A stretch of 35,620 nucleotides of DNA from a bacterium D16-36 (GTDB lineage: Bacteria; Bacillota; Clostridia; Lachnospirales; Lachnospiraceae), in assembly GCA_003611745.1 (NCBI GenBank), contig RAYF01000060.1, forward strand, positions 1 through 35,620. The letters run 5' to 3'. Below are positions 1 through 7,225 of the stretch, piece after piece. The number at the start of each line of letters is the position of its first letter. The stretch's first letter is position 1. The notes under the pieces were generated by a model, which saw nothing but the letters and a program-made list of their open reading frames with translations, ran no database searches and was not told the DNA's origin. Both the position numbers and the translations under genes were made by a program.

Positions 1-160
1 CATACTCTGTGAGGGCAAAAACAGAGACACAGCCGGACGCAGGCACATTGGAAAATGGTGGATAACAGGGAGTTATCATTTAATAAGTAGCCAACTGTGA
101 ATCATAATATGTTGATGCGGAGTAGTAATGAATATGAATAATGAAAATTGATTTCCGTGT

Positions 161-793
161 CTAACACATTGATTCTATCCTTCCATTACTCATGTGGATC
201 CTCACATCCGCCAGTAATTCGATATCCTCTTTATTATGGCTTGCCAGAATTACCAGTGCCCCCCTCTTTTTCTCCTCCCTGATAATATCACGGAACATAG
301 AAACGCCCTGCTCGTCCAGTGCATTTGTCGGCTCATCCAAGACCAGCAGTTTTGGTGACTCCATAACAGCCTGCGCAATGGCAAGCCGCTGCTTCATACC
401 CAGCGAATATTTAGAGACTGTCCGCCTGTCCCTGTCATCAAGCCCTGCCCGCCTCATTGCCTGACAGACCCCGCTCCCCGAAATCTGTTTTCTGATATCC
501 GCAAGCATCTTCAAATTCTCATACCCTGTCGCATAGGGAAAGAAGGCCGGGTTTTCAATAATGGCACCCACGCTTCCAGGAAAGTCTAAATCCCTCCCCA
601 CCAAACAACCGTCTATTTTGACAAAACCGCTGTCTGCAAAAATCAGGCCTAAAATACACCTCATAAGCATTGTCTTCCCAGAGCCATTCCTCCCATAAAC
701 CCCATACACCTTCCCTGCGTCCAGACGGCAGGAAATATTGTCAAGCACCAGATTTCCCTTAATTGATTTACTAAGATTTTTTATCTCTATCAT
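161..793 (-). CDS. ABC transporter ATP-binding protein, LanF/BcrA-like
   Basis: Cytoplasmic ATPase expected to power the membrane proteins encoded just upstream in the operon. With the start used here (210 aa), Walker A GRNGSGKT is at residues 34-41, the signature YSLGMKQRL at about 129-137, Walker B LLVLDEPTNALD at about 149-160 and an H-loop ASHNKED follows. The position normally holding the Q-loop glutamine is glutamate (E80 in AIIENPAFF), the E-loop known from LanF-type lantibiotic immunity ATPases. The start is the internal ATG at 793, because AGGAGGGGAGG lies just upstream; an ATG 24 bp further out has no ribosome binding site. It is the last gene of the operon. Seen: motifs and operon position. 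Known: these ATPases act in peptide or drug efflux. Inferred: protection against or export of a peptide; the substrate is unknown. Confidence 0.9.
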   Translation of the reverse strand: MIEIKNLSKSIKGNLVLDNISCRLDAGKVYGVYGRNGSGKTMLMRCILGLIFADSGFVKIDGCLVGRDLDFPGSVGAIIENPAFFPYATGYENLKMLADIRKQISGSGVCQAMRRAGLDDRDRRTVSKYSLGMKQRLAIAQAVMESPKLLVLDEPTNALDEQGVSMFRDIIREEKKRGALVILASHNKEDIELLADVRIHMSNGRIESMC

Positions 794-835
794 ATGAATC
801 CTCCCCTCCTGCAACAAACAGCATAAATATAATCC

Positions 836-1564
836 TCAAACCACTTCATAATTACTAAATAATTTTTCAAGATACCAGTAAGACAGCATGCCCGCTGCCA
901 TAAGCAGGCAGAGCATCACTACAGGATCAAGCCCTGCCTGCTGCACATAGCTGTAACTGCACCAGTTAAAGGGAACATATTTTACTGCCAGCCTCCACGC
1001 CCCCTCCGTATCATACAATACCCCCACAGCAAAAGGCGGCAAAGCCTGTATCACCAGATCAGCATACACTGCCATAAGTTCATTTATCCTGAAAAACAGT
1101 ATATTACAGAAAACCATAAAAACTGATATCTTCACAAACTGGCACAAAAACAGGAAAACAAACCGCCCCGGCTCTATAAACACCCCTCTCTGTAAACATA
1201 TCCCCGCCACAAAAAGAAGCAGGGCTGCCGCTGCCTGATAAAACAAAATTTCACTAAGGGAGCGCACTGTAAATCTCCTTATCCAGTATTTCATATTCCT
1301 TTCCCTGACAAATATATAAACGTAGTTATCTTTTAACTCCCCAATATACCCGCCCACAAAATAATAAAAAAGAAAATCCGGCAGAGTCTGGATTACCACA
1401 AAAAGGATAACCCTGCCCTCCGCAGCCTGCAGGCCCCCAAACAGCATCTCCCAATATCCTAAGCTGCTGTCTGTATGCATGCGCAGGTAATACAACAAAA
1501 AAATACTTTTCAATACGGCGATTGCACCTATTACCATCAGCCTTATTCTTCCTGTAAACTTCAC
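836..1564 (-). CDS. polytopic membrane protein, putative ABC-2-type permease
   Basis: About 242 aa with roughly six hydrophobic segments and short basic loops, the layout of a small ABC-2 or LanE/LanG-like permease. I recognise no specific family. The reading frame extends to a TTG at 1585 with no ribosome binding site. I prefer the GTG at 1564, which has GGGAGG six bases upstream and gives a start MKFTGRIRLM. It lies between a second membrane protein and the ATPase, with 42 bp to the ATPase start. Role by context: one of the membrane subunits of the complex energised by the ATPase at 161-793. Sequence alone does not distinguish export, immunity or sensing. Confidence 0.75.
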   Translation of the reverse strand: MKFTGRIRLMVIGAIAVLKSIFLLYYLRMHTDSSLGYWEMLFGGLQAAEGRVILFVVIQTLPDFLFYYFVGGYIGELKDNYVYIFVRERNMKYWIRRFTVRSLSEILFYQAAAALLLFVAGICLQRGVFIEPGRFVFLFLCQFVKISVFMVFCNILFFRINELMAVYADLVIQALPPFAVGVLYDTEGAWRLAVKYVPFNWCSYSYVQQAGLDPVVMLCLLMAAGMLSYWYLEKLFSNYEVV

Positions 1565-1575
1565 GCCGTCCCTCC

Positions 1576-2307
1576 CTATCCCCAAAAAATATCCTGCCTC
1601 TTAATGCAGGCCCTGCCTGCCCTTACGAGCACACACAGCAGTACAAAAAACACTGCACACACGCCTACACACCAGAACCAGCAAATTCCCTGACATTTTT
1701 CCATACCAGAATAAAAGACCGTTTCATCCATTGCAAAAGACAGATTCAGTAGGCTGCCGATATCCGGAATGCCGGACGGGCGGAACAAAAAAGCAAATAT
1801 ATTCGGCAGGAAAGATGCCGCCAGCAGAAAACAGACTGACAATATATCCTGCCTGAATTTTATCTCCAGCAGAAGCATACCGATAGATGCCATACAGAAA
1901 TACAGATAAAGCGTTAAAAATAGAAATAAGACATATATCCACTCCCAAAATGATACTCCGGCTCCCAAAAAAATCCCTGCCGTAAAAAGCGCAGGCAGCA
2001 GAATGACCACAGCCAGAAAAAAGCAGTCCGTAAAAACCTTTCTGCAAAATGTTTTCCACCAGACACCCCTGCTGTTTATGGCTAACATCCTCCTGCCAGT
2101 CATAAACCCATCTGCTTCCCTTAGGCACAGCAAAGCCATAGAAGGGAGTATCAGGCCCATTACAATGGCATCCCTAATGATTAGCACATACATCTGTACT
2201 ATATTTGCCGCCGTCCCATTATGGATCTGCTTTCCCCCGAACACTGCAAGGAACATTCCGACCATAAGAGGGAGGAGCCAGAATTTTTCTTTTTTAAATG
2301 TATTCAT
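1576..2307 (-). CDS. polytopic membrane protein, putative ABC permease subunit
   Basis: 243 aa with about six transmembrane segments; a cytoplasmic-looking stretch (READGFMTGRRM) follows the second, as in ABC-2 permeases such as LanE/LanG. The start ATG has AGGAGG four bases upstream and lies inside the end of the preceding gene (14 bp overlap), so translational coupling is likely. No conserved catalytic motif is visible and no precise family is recognised. It is probably a pore subunit partnered with the neighbouring membrane proteins and the downstream ATPase. The protein is rich in Phe, Leu and Cys, which argues against a soluble role. Confidence 0.75.
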   Translation of the reverse strand: MNTFKKEKFWLLPLMVGMFLAVFGGKQIHNGTAANIVQMYVLIIRDAIVMGLILPSMALLCLREADGFMTGRRMLAINSRGVWWKTFCRKVFTDCFFLAVVILLPALFTAGIFLGAGVSFWEWIYVLFLFLTLYLYFCMASIGMLLLEIKFRQDILSVCFLLAASFLPNIFAFLFRPSGIPDIGSLLNLSFAMDETVFYSGMEKCQGICWFWCVGVCAVFFVLLCVLVRAGRACIKRQDIFWG

Positions 2308-3103
2308 AAGTCCTCCTGCCCCTTATTATCAAAACGAACCCCAGCCCATAAATGCATCCGGTAAAGGCAATATACCCGGAAATACTGACAGCATGCCCCA
2401 TTTCAATATAGGATAAAATACTGATTGCAGGAATATGCAGCAACTCGCTGAGAAGAAAGAGTACCATAAAAGACACAAAGACAACTGCCGATAATTTGAC
2501 GGGCTTTAACCTGCCGAGCAACTTTGTACAGCCAAGCCCACATGTCAGAAAAGCAATGCCGCCTGCCAGAATACTGATAATCAGAATATAAAGTAGATTG
2601 TATACATAAGGGTTCTGGACGTTCCAACTGTCAAACAGGCATTCGGGATGGACATTTTGGAGCAGATCATACTCTGCCATCCCCCACCTGTTATCCTCCC
2701 CCCACAGCGGAAACGCCGCAAAACATAGAAGCTGGTTTATGCCAAGCGCTGCCGCAAAAGCAAAGGCAGTCATAACGGCCGACAAAACGGCATTTCCATA
2801 AATATAGCGCCTCCTGTCCATACGGAGCATTGGGAAAAGCCCATCCTCCCTTCCATAACCCGTGCACAGCGATGACGCTATCAGAACAGCCAGAAAACAA
2901 AAAAGCATCCGCACTACACTGCAATCAGTTGACGGCAATAAAAAATTGTCTGCCGCACTCCTCACAAACATCAAATCATTTTGGTAGTTTGCCGCATATC
3001 CCATTGCCATGCCGCTGATGCTAAGCAGATTAAGAATCGCAAAGCATATTTTAAACCTGCCCTGATTCACAAAGCTTTTCAAAAAAAATAAACTGCATTC
3101 CAT
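2294..3103 (-). CDS. polytopic membrane protein, first gene of ABC operon
   Basis: 269 aa with about six hydrophobic segments. After the first segment comes an extracytoplasmic-looking loop of some 40 residues (YAANYQNDLMFVRSAADN), then GYGREDGLFPMLRMDRRRY, resembling the amphipathic cytoplasmic loop of ABC-2 permeases. The start ATG is preceded by a GGGGGG ribosome binding site. The gene leads the four-gene operon and is preceded by about 200 bp of leader containing an inverted-repeat element (3126-3297) and candidate promoter signals. Its 3' end overlaps the next gene by 14 bp. Inferred role: membrane subunit of a peptide or antimicrobial ABC complex. Three membrane genes per ATPase is more than the usual two of LanFEG modules. 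Confidence 0.75.
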   Translation of the reverse strand: MECSLFFLKSFVNQGRFKICFAILNLLSISGMAMGYAANYQNDLMFVRSAADNFLLPSTDCSVVRMLFCFLAVLIASSLCTGYGREDGLFPMLRMDRRRYIYGNAVLSAVMTAFAFAAALGINQLLCFAAFPLWGEDNRWGMAEYDLLQNVHPECLFDSWNVQNPYVYNLLYILIISILAGGIAFLTCGLGCTKLLGRLKPVKLSAVVFVSFMVLFLLSELLHIPAISILSYIEMGHAVSISGYIAFTGCIYGLGFVLIIRGRRTYEYI

Positions 3104-3125
3104 GCCAATCCCCCCACTAAAAGTT

Positions 3126-3297
3126 ATTCAAAAAGTTCTTTGGAACGTGTCTGAAAATCCATTCCCACAATCTGCGTCTCCCACAAAATTTGAAACACAT
3201 CTTGTAAAAAAGGGCAGAGACTCCGCTTGTTCCCTAACAAGAATTTTCTGCGAAAATTCTTGTTGGCGGCCACCACACACCGAGAACTTTCCTAATA
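3126..3297. repeat. MITE-like intergenic element with imperfect terminal inverted repeats
   Basis: A 172-bp intergenic block whose ends are inverted copies of TATT-N3-AAAGTTCT (3126-3140, and 3283-3297 on the other strand). Inside is a perfect 13-bp hairpin (3236-3248 pairing with 3252-3264, loop TGC). On the minus strand this is followed by a small GC hairpin and a six-T run, so the RNA could terminate there. The right-hand 33 bp (3268-3300) recur with one mismatch at 17130-17162. An 89-codon reading frame runs through it, but its content follows the repeat structure and no ribosome binding site is evident, so I treat it as non-coding. Most of the 344-bp gap between 3103 and 3448 is this element plus promoter-like sequence. 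Confidence 0.6.
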
Positions 3298-3324
3298 TAT
3301 AAAGAGCAATTTTCAAGCACGCTC

Positions 3325-3354
3325 TTATAATAATACAGACAGAACTTTTTTCAA
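3325..3354 (-). promoter_or_regulatory. candidate promoter of the four-gene ABC operon
   Basis: On the minus strand TTGAAA (3349-3354) is followed after 17-18 bases by ATTATA/TTATAA (3325-3331). The spacing is normal but the match is only fair. It lies just downstream of the tandem repeat at 3363-3395 and upstream of the inverted-repeat element. Confidence 0.35.
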
Positions 3355-3362
3355 TACCTTTG

Positions 3363-3395
3363 GCAGTTTTTGCACTGATATTGCAGTTTTTGCAC
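3363..3395. promoter_or_regulatory. tandem 13-bp direct repeat, candidate LytTR-type operator
   Basis: GCAGTTTTTGCAC occurs identically at 3363-3375 and 3383-3395, a 20-bp period. The CAGTT core and near two-turn spacing recall binding sites of LytTR regulators (the C. perfringens VirR box CCAGTTNTNCAC and AgrA ACAGTTAAG pairs), although here GTT and CAC are one base further apart than in VirR boxes. A LytTR regulator is encoded at 6393-7121. On the plus strand the second copy overlaps TTGCAG (3381-3386), with TATAAT 17 bases on (3404-3409). On the minus strand the repeats sit just upstream of the candidate ABC operon -35. Which promoter they serve is unclear. Confidence 0.45.
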
Positions 3396-3447
3396 AAATC
3401 CTATATAATCCTACTCCCAGCACCATCTTTTCATGTCTTCACGTTTT

Positions 3448-3990
3448 TTATTGTCTGGAATGCCAATCCTCCCGGCTCATACAAGTAACATGCTCCGTTC
3501 GGACATCCCCCATTAATTTCCATTCGATATCCTTATTTGTATGATGGTAGATAAACCCACATTTTTCCTGTACACGCTTAGATTTTGTATTCCCTTCAAA
3601 ATACCCACACCAGATTTTATTCAGCCCTAAATCCTCAAAGCCATGACGAAGCAGTTCATTCACCGCCTCCGGAATCAATCCCTGTCCCCAAAATGGTACA
3701 CCAATCCAATATCCAATTTCACCGTCCGTATCCGGCAAATTTAAATTACTGGCATTCCCTGCCATCAGGCCGATACTGCCAATTGCCGTTCCATCCTCTT
3801 TCAAACACACAGCGTAAGTCTCCTCTGCGGACAAGACTTCCCGAATAACCTCCCTGCTATTCTCCACACTGGTATGAACCGGCCACCCGGCAATTGGTCC
3901 TACCTTTGGATCCTTCGCATATTCATATAAACTTTCCGCATCCGATTCCTTCCACGGCCGCAAAAGCAGCCTTTCCGTTATTAGTTCCAT
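3448..3990 (-). CDS. GNAT N-acetyltransferase, RimJ/RimL type
   Basis: 180 aa, the usual length for acetyl-CoA-dependent N-acetyltransferases of the RimJ/RimL group. It opens with the family hallmark [19 protein letters not shown]. The acetyl-CoA binding region is [18 protein letters not shown] (about residues 92-109), followed by the typical [25 protein letters not shown]. The start ATG has AGGGAGG six bases upstream. It begins 21 bp after the DUF1848 gene, so the two are probably cotranscribed. The acetylated substrate (a protein N-terminus, an antibiotic or a small amine) cannot be inferred. No transcription terminator is obvious after it. Confidence 0.9.
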   Translation of the reverse strand: MELITERLLLRPWKESDAESLYEYAKDPKVGPIAGWPVHTSVENSREVIREVLSAEETYAVCLKEDGTAIGSIGLMAGNASNLNLPDTDGEIGYWIGVPFWGQGLIPEAVNELLRHGFEDLGLNKIWCGYFEGNTKSKRVQEKCGFIYHHTNKDIEWKLMGDVRTEHVTCMSREDWHSRQ

Positions 3991-4011
3991 AGTTTTCCTC
4001 CCTTTATTTTA

Positions 4012-4950
4012 TTACTCTAAAAAACTAATCTGATTATCTTTCATTGATTTCACTTTTCTTTCAGTAATGCTGTCATCAGAAGTAATATTTCCACATAATA
4101 GGGCAGAACTGCGGTTATATGATTTTACATTATCTTCTACTCTTCTATCATTAAAATTCGCATAACAATATTTACATCCACTCAGACAAGTGTTATATGT
4201 CCCCACCTCTACGCTCTCAATACATCCACACCCTGCTCTCTGGTTTTTATCCTTCTTGGCAATCAACTTACAGCCTAATAATCTCTCAATTAGCTTTTTA
4301 TCGATACAGCTGCCATGCTGAATGCCAATTTCGTGAAGATTGATTTGCTCTGCACAAGTTTCGATTATTAAATTATACTTTGAAGCAATCTGAGCCATTT
4401 TTCCCGCCACTTCAAGCATTTCTTCATCTGTTATCTGCCTGATACCTAGTCCCCTTGCATTTCGTTTTGTTTTGGAATAAAAATCAACAAAACTAATAAC
4501 TACTCTTTCCGTATAATCTGCAAGATTATCTGCTATCTCCTCAAAAGCCTGTAAGTGATAATTCATTGTATACCGCTTACTTATTAAAATGGGATCATAT
4601 CTCCATATTACTCTTTCCTTTCCTATTTTTTCAGATAACCTCTTAAATGTTGGAATAAGCTCTTCCCTTTTATTTGGAAGGTTTGGCTCAATATCCCTGC
4701 CATACCCTGTCAGGGTAAATTGAAAATAATACATATATTTTTTTAAATCCTCTAACTTTTCAATCATATTAGCAGGATTCTTTGTCCAAAACACAATACA
4801 ATCCACCACTTCCGGTGACAGGTCTATTCTGCTTATCTGATGCGCATTCATAGGATTTCGTACATATAAAAATCCTTCCTTAATTCTGGCAATAAACCAA
4901 TCTGAATAATAATTCGGGATGTCTGTCCTTCTACTCACACTTAAAATCAT
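4012..4950 (-). CDS. DUF1848 family protein with C-terminal CX3CX2C cysteine motif
   Basis: 312 aa. The N-terminus MILSVSRRTDIPNYYSDWF and the segment CIVFWTKNPANM are hallmarks of DUF1848. Towards the C-terminus are CGC (residues 241-243) and CLSGCKYCYANF, with cysteines 255, 259 and 262 spaced CX3CX2C. That is the spacing of the [4Fe-4S] ligands in radical SAM enzymes, but at the opposite end of the protein from usual. Other segments (TLTGYGRDIEPN, IWRYDPI, SFVDFY) suggest a TIM-barrel-like fold. The start has AGGAGG eight bases upstream. The biochemical role is unknown; an iron-sulfur redox or radical activity is my inference. It is probably cotranscribed with the GNAT gene 21 bp downstream. 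Confidence 0.85.
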   Translation of the reverse strand: MILSVSRRTDIPNYYSDWFIARIKEGFLYVRNPMNAHQISRIDLSPEVVDCIVFWTKNPANMIEKLEDLKKYMYYFQFTLTGYGRDIEPNLPNKREELIPTFKRLSEKIGKERVIWRYDPILISKRYTMNYHLQAFEEIADNLADYTERVVISFVDFYSKTKRNARGLGIRQITDEEMLEVAGKMAQIASKYNLIIETCAEQINLHEIGIQHGSCIDKKLIERLLGCKLIAKKDKNQRAGCGCIESVEVGTYNTCLSGCKYCYANFNDRRVEDNVKSYNRSSALLCGNITSDDSITERKVKSMKDNQISFLE

Positions 4951-5034
4951 ATTGAATCCCTCCTAAATTCCAGCTGACACATCTCCAACGTCACTAAAAG
5001 AACCCATCAGAGCACGGAAGTCAATTTTTATGAT

Positions 5035-6393
5035 TCATGTCCGTGCCATATGAGGAAAGATAATTGAAATCTGAAATTCGCTCTTCGTATGCCCTATCGC
5101 ATAATAGCCTCCGTATTTTTCTACAATCTGCACCACATTCTTTAAACCGATGCCGTGGCTGCCCGGATTATCATTTTTTGTTGAATAAAGCTTCTCCCTT
5201 GCCTTCTTTAGCGCCCCATTCTGGGTATTGCGGACAGACAGTATAAACTCCCCCTCCTCGCAGACACATTTTAATTTGATTTTTCTCAGGCAGAGCTTAA
5301 GCCCGACAGACACGGTGCTTTCCCGTGAAGGCTCCGCTGGGCACTTTTCGCATGCCTCAATCGCATTATTTAACAGGTTCGACAGCAGGACAACCAGATC
5401 AGAAGAATCCATTGCCAGCCCTGACAAATCATTTATTTTACATACCATCAGAATATCCCGCTCCACCGCCTCCTGATATTTTGCATTCAGCACAGCATTT
5501 GCAAACACATTATTCGTATCAATGTAATCTAAATCATGCAGTACTTCCCCGCTAATCTGCTTTAGGTAATCCTCCAGTTTATCATATTCCCCTGCCTCAC
5601 ATAATGCCTGTATGCAGGTAATCTGGTTTTTATATTCATGCGAAAGCTTCCTCTGACCCTGTACTTTTTCCATAATGGTTTTATATAACTGTGTCTGGCT
5701 CCTTGCCTCCATATCTAACAGCGCCCTCTCATGGAGCAGATGCTCCCGCCTGGCAATATTCTGCATAAAATAAAACATAATAACATTCATCGCGGCAAAT
5801 CCCAGCGCCATCTCCACAAAAAAACGCTCCAGCCCCGTCGTCTGTACAAACTCCATATTGCGGATAAAGGAAACGGTTACCGCCATAGAAAAAACGGGGA
5901 CGGCCAGAAACACCAGCCAGTCCCTCGCCCTGATATATCTGGCATCCCTGCGCCGGAATACAATATTCATCACCATAAGAAGAAGGAGCAGGAACATTTT
6001 TACCAGAAGGGCAATGAGAAAATCCTCTTTTCTGGAATGCGCTGCATCATTCTGTGCCAGCCACGGGGCGGCTAACAGGGCCAGAATGTCAGAGAGCCAT
6101 AGAAGCCCCTGCAGTACAATGGCTAACAAAATACATTTTCCTGTACTGCCCCTAATATAAAACATCATAATTACAATAGTCAGTGCCAGATTAGACACCA
6201 GTTGCAGCCAGATATCCCCCTGAATCAGGACAGCCGATGGAAAACTAAGAACGCCCAGACAGAGAATGGTTTTCCATCTTGAGGCAAAGATTCCCTTTTT
6301 CCATCTTCCCCTCTCCCCAAATGTCTCAAAAAAGATGACGCAGCAGATTGCCTCTAAAAATACAAGGGAGCAGCCCTGCACAAACTCAAACAT
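5035..6393 (-). CDS. GHKL-domain sensor histidine kinase (AgrC/VirS-like)
   Basis: 452 aa. Residues 1-210 carry about six hydrophobic segments, forming a membrane sensor with little extracellular domain. A linker follows, and then the phosphoacceptor region RKLSHEYKNQ (His252). The GHKL ATPase has its N-box SNLLNNAIEACEK around Asn343 and its G-box SHGIGLKNVV around residues 412-420. This is the class of kinase (AgrC, VirS, ComD) that senses peptides and partners LytTR regulators. Its ATG overlaps the regulator stop codon by one base (TAATG), implying translational coupling. No AgrD-like precursor or AgrB gene is visible nearby, so the ligand is unknown. A 7-bp inverted repeat (GCACGGA/TCCGTGC) spans the stop codon and downstream sequence. 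Confidence 0.92.
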   Translation of the reverse strand: MFEFVQGCSLVFLEAICCVIFFETFGERGRWKKGIFASRWKTILCLGVLSFPSAVLIQGDIWLQLVSNLALTIVIMMFYIRGSTGKCILLAIVLQGLLWLSDILALLAAPWLAQNDAAHSRKEDFLIALLVKMFLLLLLMVMNIVFRRRDARYIRARDWLVFLAVPVFSMAVTVSFIRNMEFVQTTGLERFFVEMALGFAAMNVIMFYFMQNIARREHLLHERALLDMEARSQTQLYKTIMEKVQGQRKLSHEYKNQITCIQALCEAGEYDKLEDYLKQISGEVLHDLDYIDTNNVFANAVLNAKYQEAVERDILMVCKINDLSGLAMDSSDLVVLLSNLLNNAIEACEKCPAEPSRESTVSVGLKLCLRKIKLKCVCEEGEFILSVRNTQNGALKKAREKLYSTKNDNPGSHGIGLKNVVQIVEKYGGYYAIGHTKSEFQISIIFPHMART

Positions 6394-7121
6394 TATATCA
6401 CCCCTTTGTACATTGCAATTTTCTGACGCACCTCCTTTAATTTAGACCTTGCAACAGGCAGTGCCAGATTATCCTGCAGCAGCAGGTTATTTCCCTCTAT
6501 CCTCCTGACAAACCGCAGATTCACCAGATAACTTTGGTGAATCCTCACGAAGTCTCCAGAAAATATTGCAGCAATATGGTTTAACGTCTCATACATTGTA
6601 TAGGGGACAATCCCCTCCTCTGCAACATAAAATGTAAGCTTATGGAGGCTGCTTTCTATATATACAATCTTCTCCAGAGCGACCCTCCTTGCCCCCTGCT
6701 GGAAAGAAAATTCCCTGATATGCGGTTTATATTGCATTTTCTCAAATACCGCATCCAGACTCTCACATACAGACTGCCCGAAATTCCCGTCAGATTTTAA
6801 CAGGTAACGGATGGCATCCACCTTGTATCCCTCTAAAGTATAGTTTATAAAAGCCGTCACAAAGATAACATACGTATCCCTGCACAATTTCCGCAGTTCC
6901 CTTGCTGCCTCCAGCCCATCTATTTCCTCCATATTGATATCCAGAAACACAATCTGGTACTCCATCATTTTTATATTATCAGCAATAAATTCCTTTCCGG
7001 ACTGATAGATATCAATCTGAAAAGGAATCTGTTTCACGGTACAATATTTATTTATTATCTTTTCGAGTTTCCTTGCAAAAATGATTTCATCATCGCAGAC
7101 AGCAATTTTAACAAATCCCAT
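6393..7121 (-). CDS. LytTR-family response regulator
   Basis: 242 aa. The receiver domain (residues 1-120) has acidic residues D10/D11, the phosphoacceptor D61 in IVFLDINM, T89 in FVTAF and K109 in RYLLKS. The C-terminal LytTR DNA-binding domain (about 135-240) contains FVRIHQSYLVNLRFV and LPVARSKLKEVR. LytTR proteins bind paired 9-12-bp direct repeats about two helical turns apart, usually next to the -35. The start ATG has GGGGGAT upstream. It is transcribed first, followed by the GHKL kinase. Candidate targets, by inference only, include the ABC operon behind the tandem GCAGTTTTTGCAC repeats at 3363-3395. A palindromic element separates it from ribF. Confidence 0.93.
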   Translation of the reverse strand: MGFVKIAVCDDEIIFARKLEKIINKYCTVKQIPFQIDIYQSGKEFIADNIKMMEYQIVFLDINMEEIDGLEAARELRKLCRDTYVIFVTAFINYTLEGYKVDAIRYLLKSDGNFGQSVCESLDAVFEKMQYKPHIREFSFQQGARRVALEKIVYIESSLHKLTFYVAEEGIVPYTMYETLNHIAAIFSGDFVRIHQSYLVNLRFVRRIEGNNLLLQDNLALPVARSKLKEVRQKIAMYKGVI

Positions 7122-7154
7122 ACTTATCCCCCGGCTTTCTCCATTTTAATACCC

Positions 7155-7225
7155 TAGGAACTGTCAAGAAATAAATCTTCACATTTGGCTTGTCTAAGTG
7201 TAAAATTATTTCTTGGCAGTTCCTT
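7155..7225. repeat. palindromic intergenic element after ribF
   Basis: 19-bp arms with one mismatch: AGGAACTGTCAAGAAATAA at 7156-7174 and its near-complement at 7206-7224. The 31-bp centre is itself partly palindromic, so the whole could fold into one long hairpin. On the minus strand its edge reads TAAGGAAC, and that TAA is the ribF stop codon. It could limit read-through from ribF into the response regulator gene, but lacks a clear T-run. Its size and symmetry resemble small mobile palindromic elements. Confidence 0.65.

Noticed and set aside
1-110. Possible 3' end of a plus-strand gene entering from the left edge (two frames open, stopping at 65 and 110)
   Set aside because: Only 20-36 codons are visible and neither shows a recognisable motif; insufficient evidence for a partial gene.
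3128-3397. 89-codon minus-strand reading frame between the ABC operon and the GNAT gene
   Set aside because: It runs through the inverted-repeat element and hairpins, lacks a ribosome binding site and shows no domain; the repeat structure explains the sequence better.
5038-5061. Terminator at the end of the kinase gene
   Set aside because: GCACGGA/TCCGTGC pairs over 7 bp but the loop exceeds 20 bases and no T-run follows, so I do not call it a terminator.
5035-7121. A complete agr-type quorum system
   Set aside because: The GHKL kinase and LytTR regulator are present but no AgrB-like protease or AgrD-like peptide gene is found in the flanking gaps.
7130-7180. Perfect TTGACA in the palindrome ahead of the LytTR regulator as its -35
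   Set aside because: The nearest -10-like TAAAAT is only 13 bases away; spacing does not support a sigma-A promoter.
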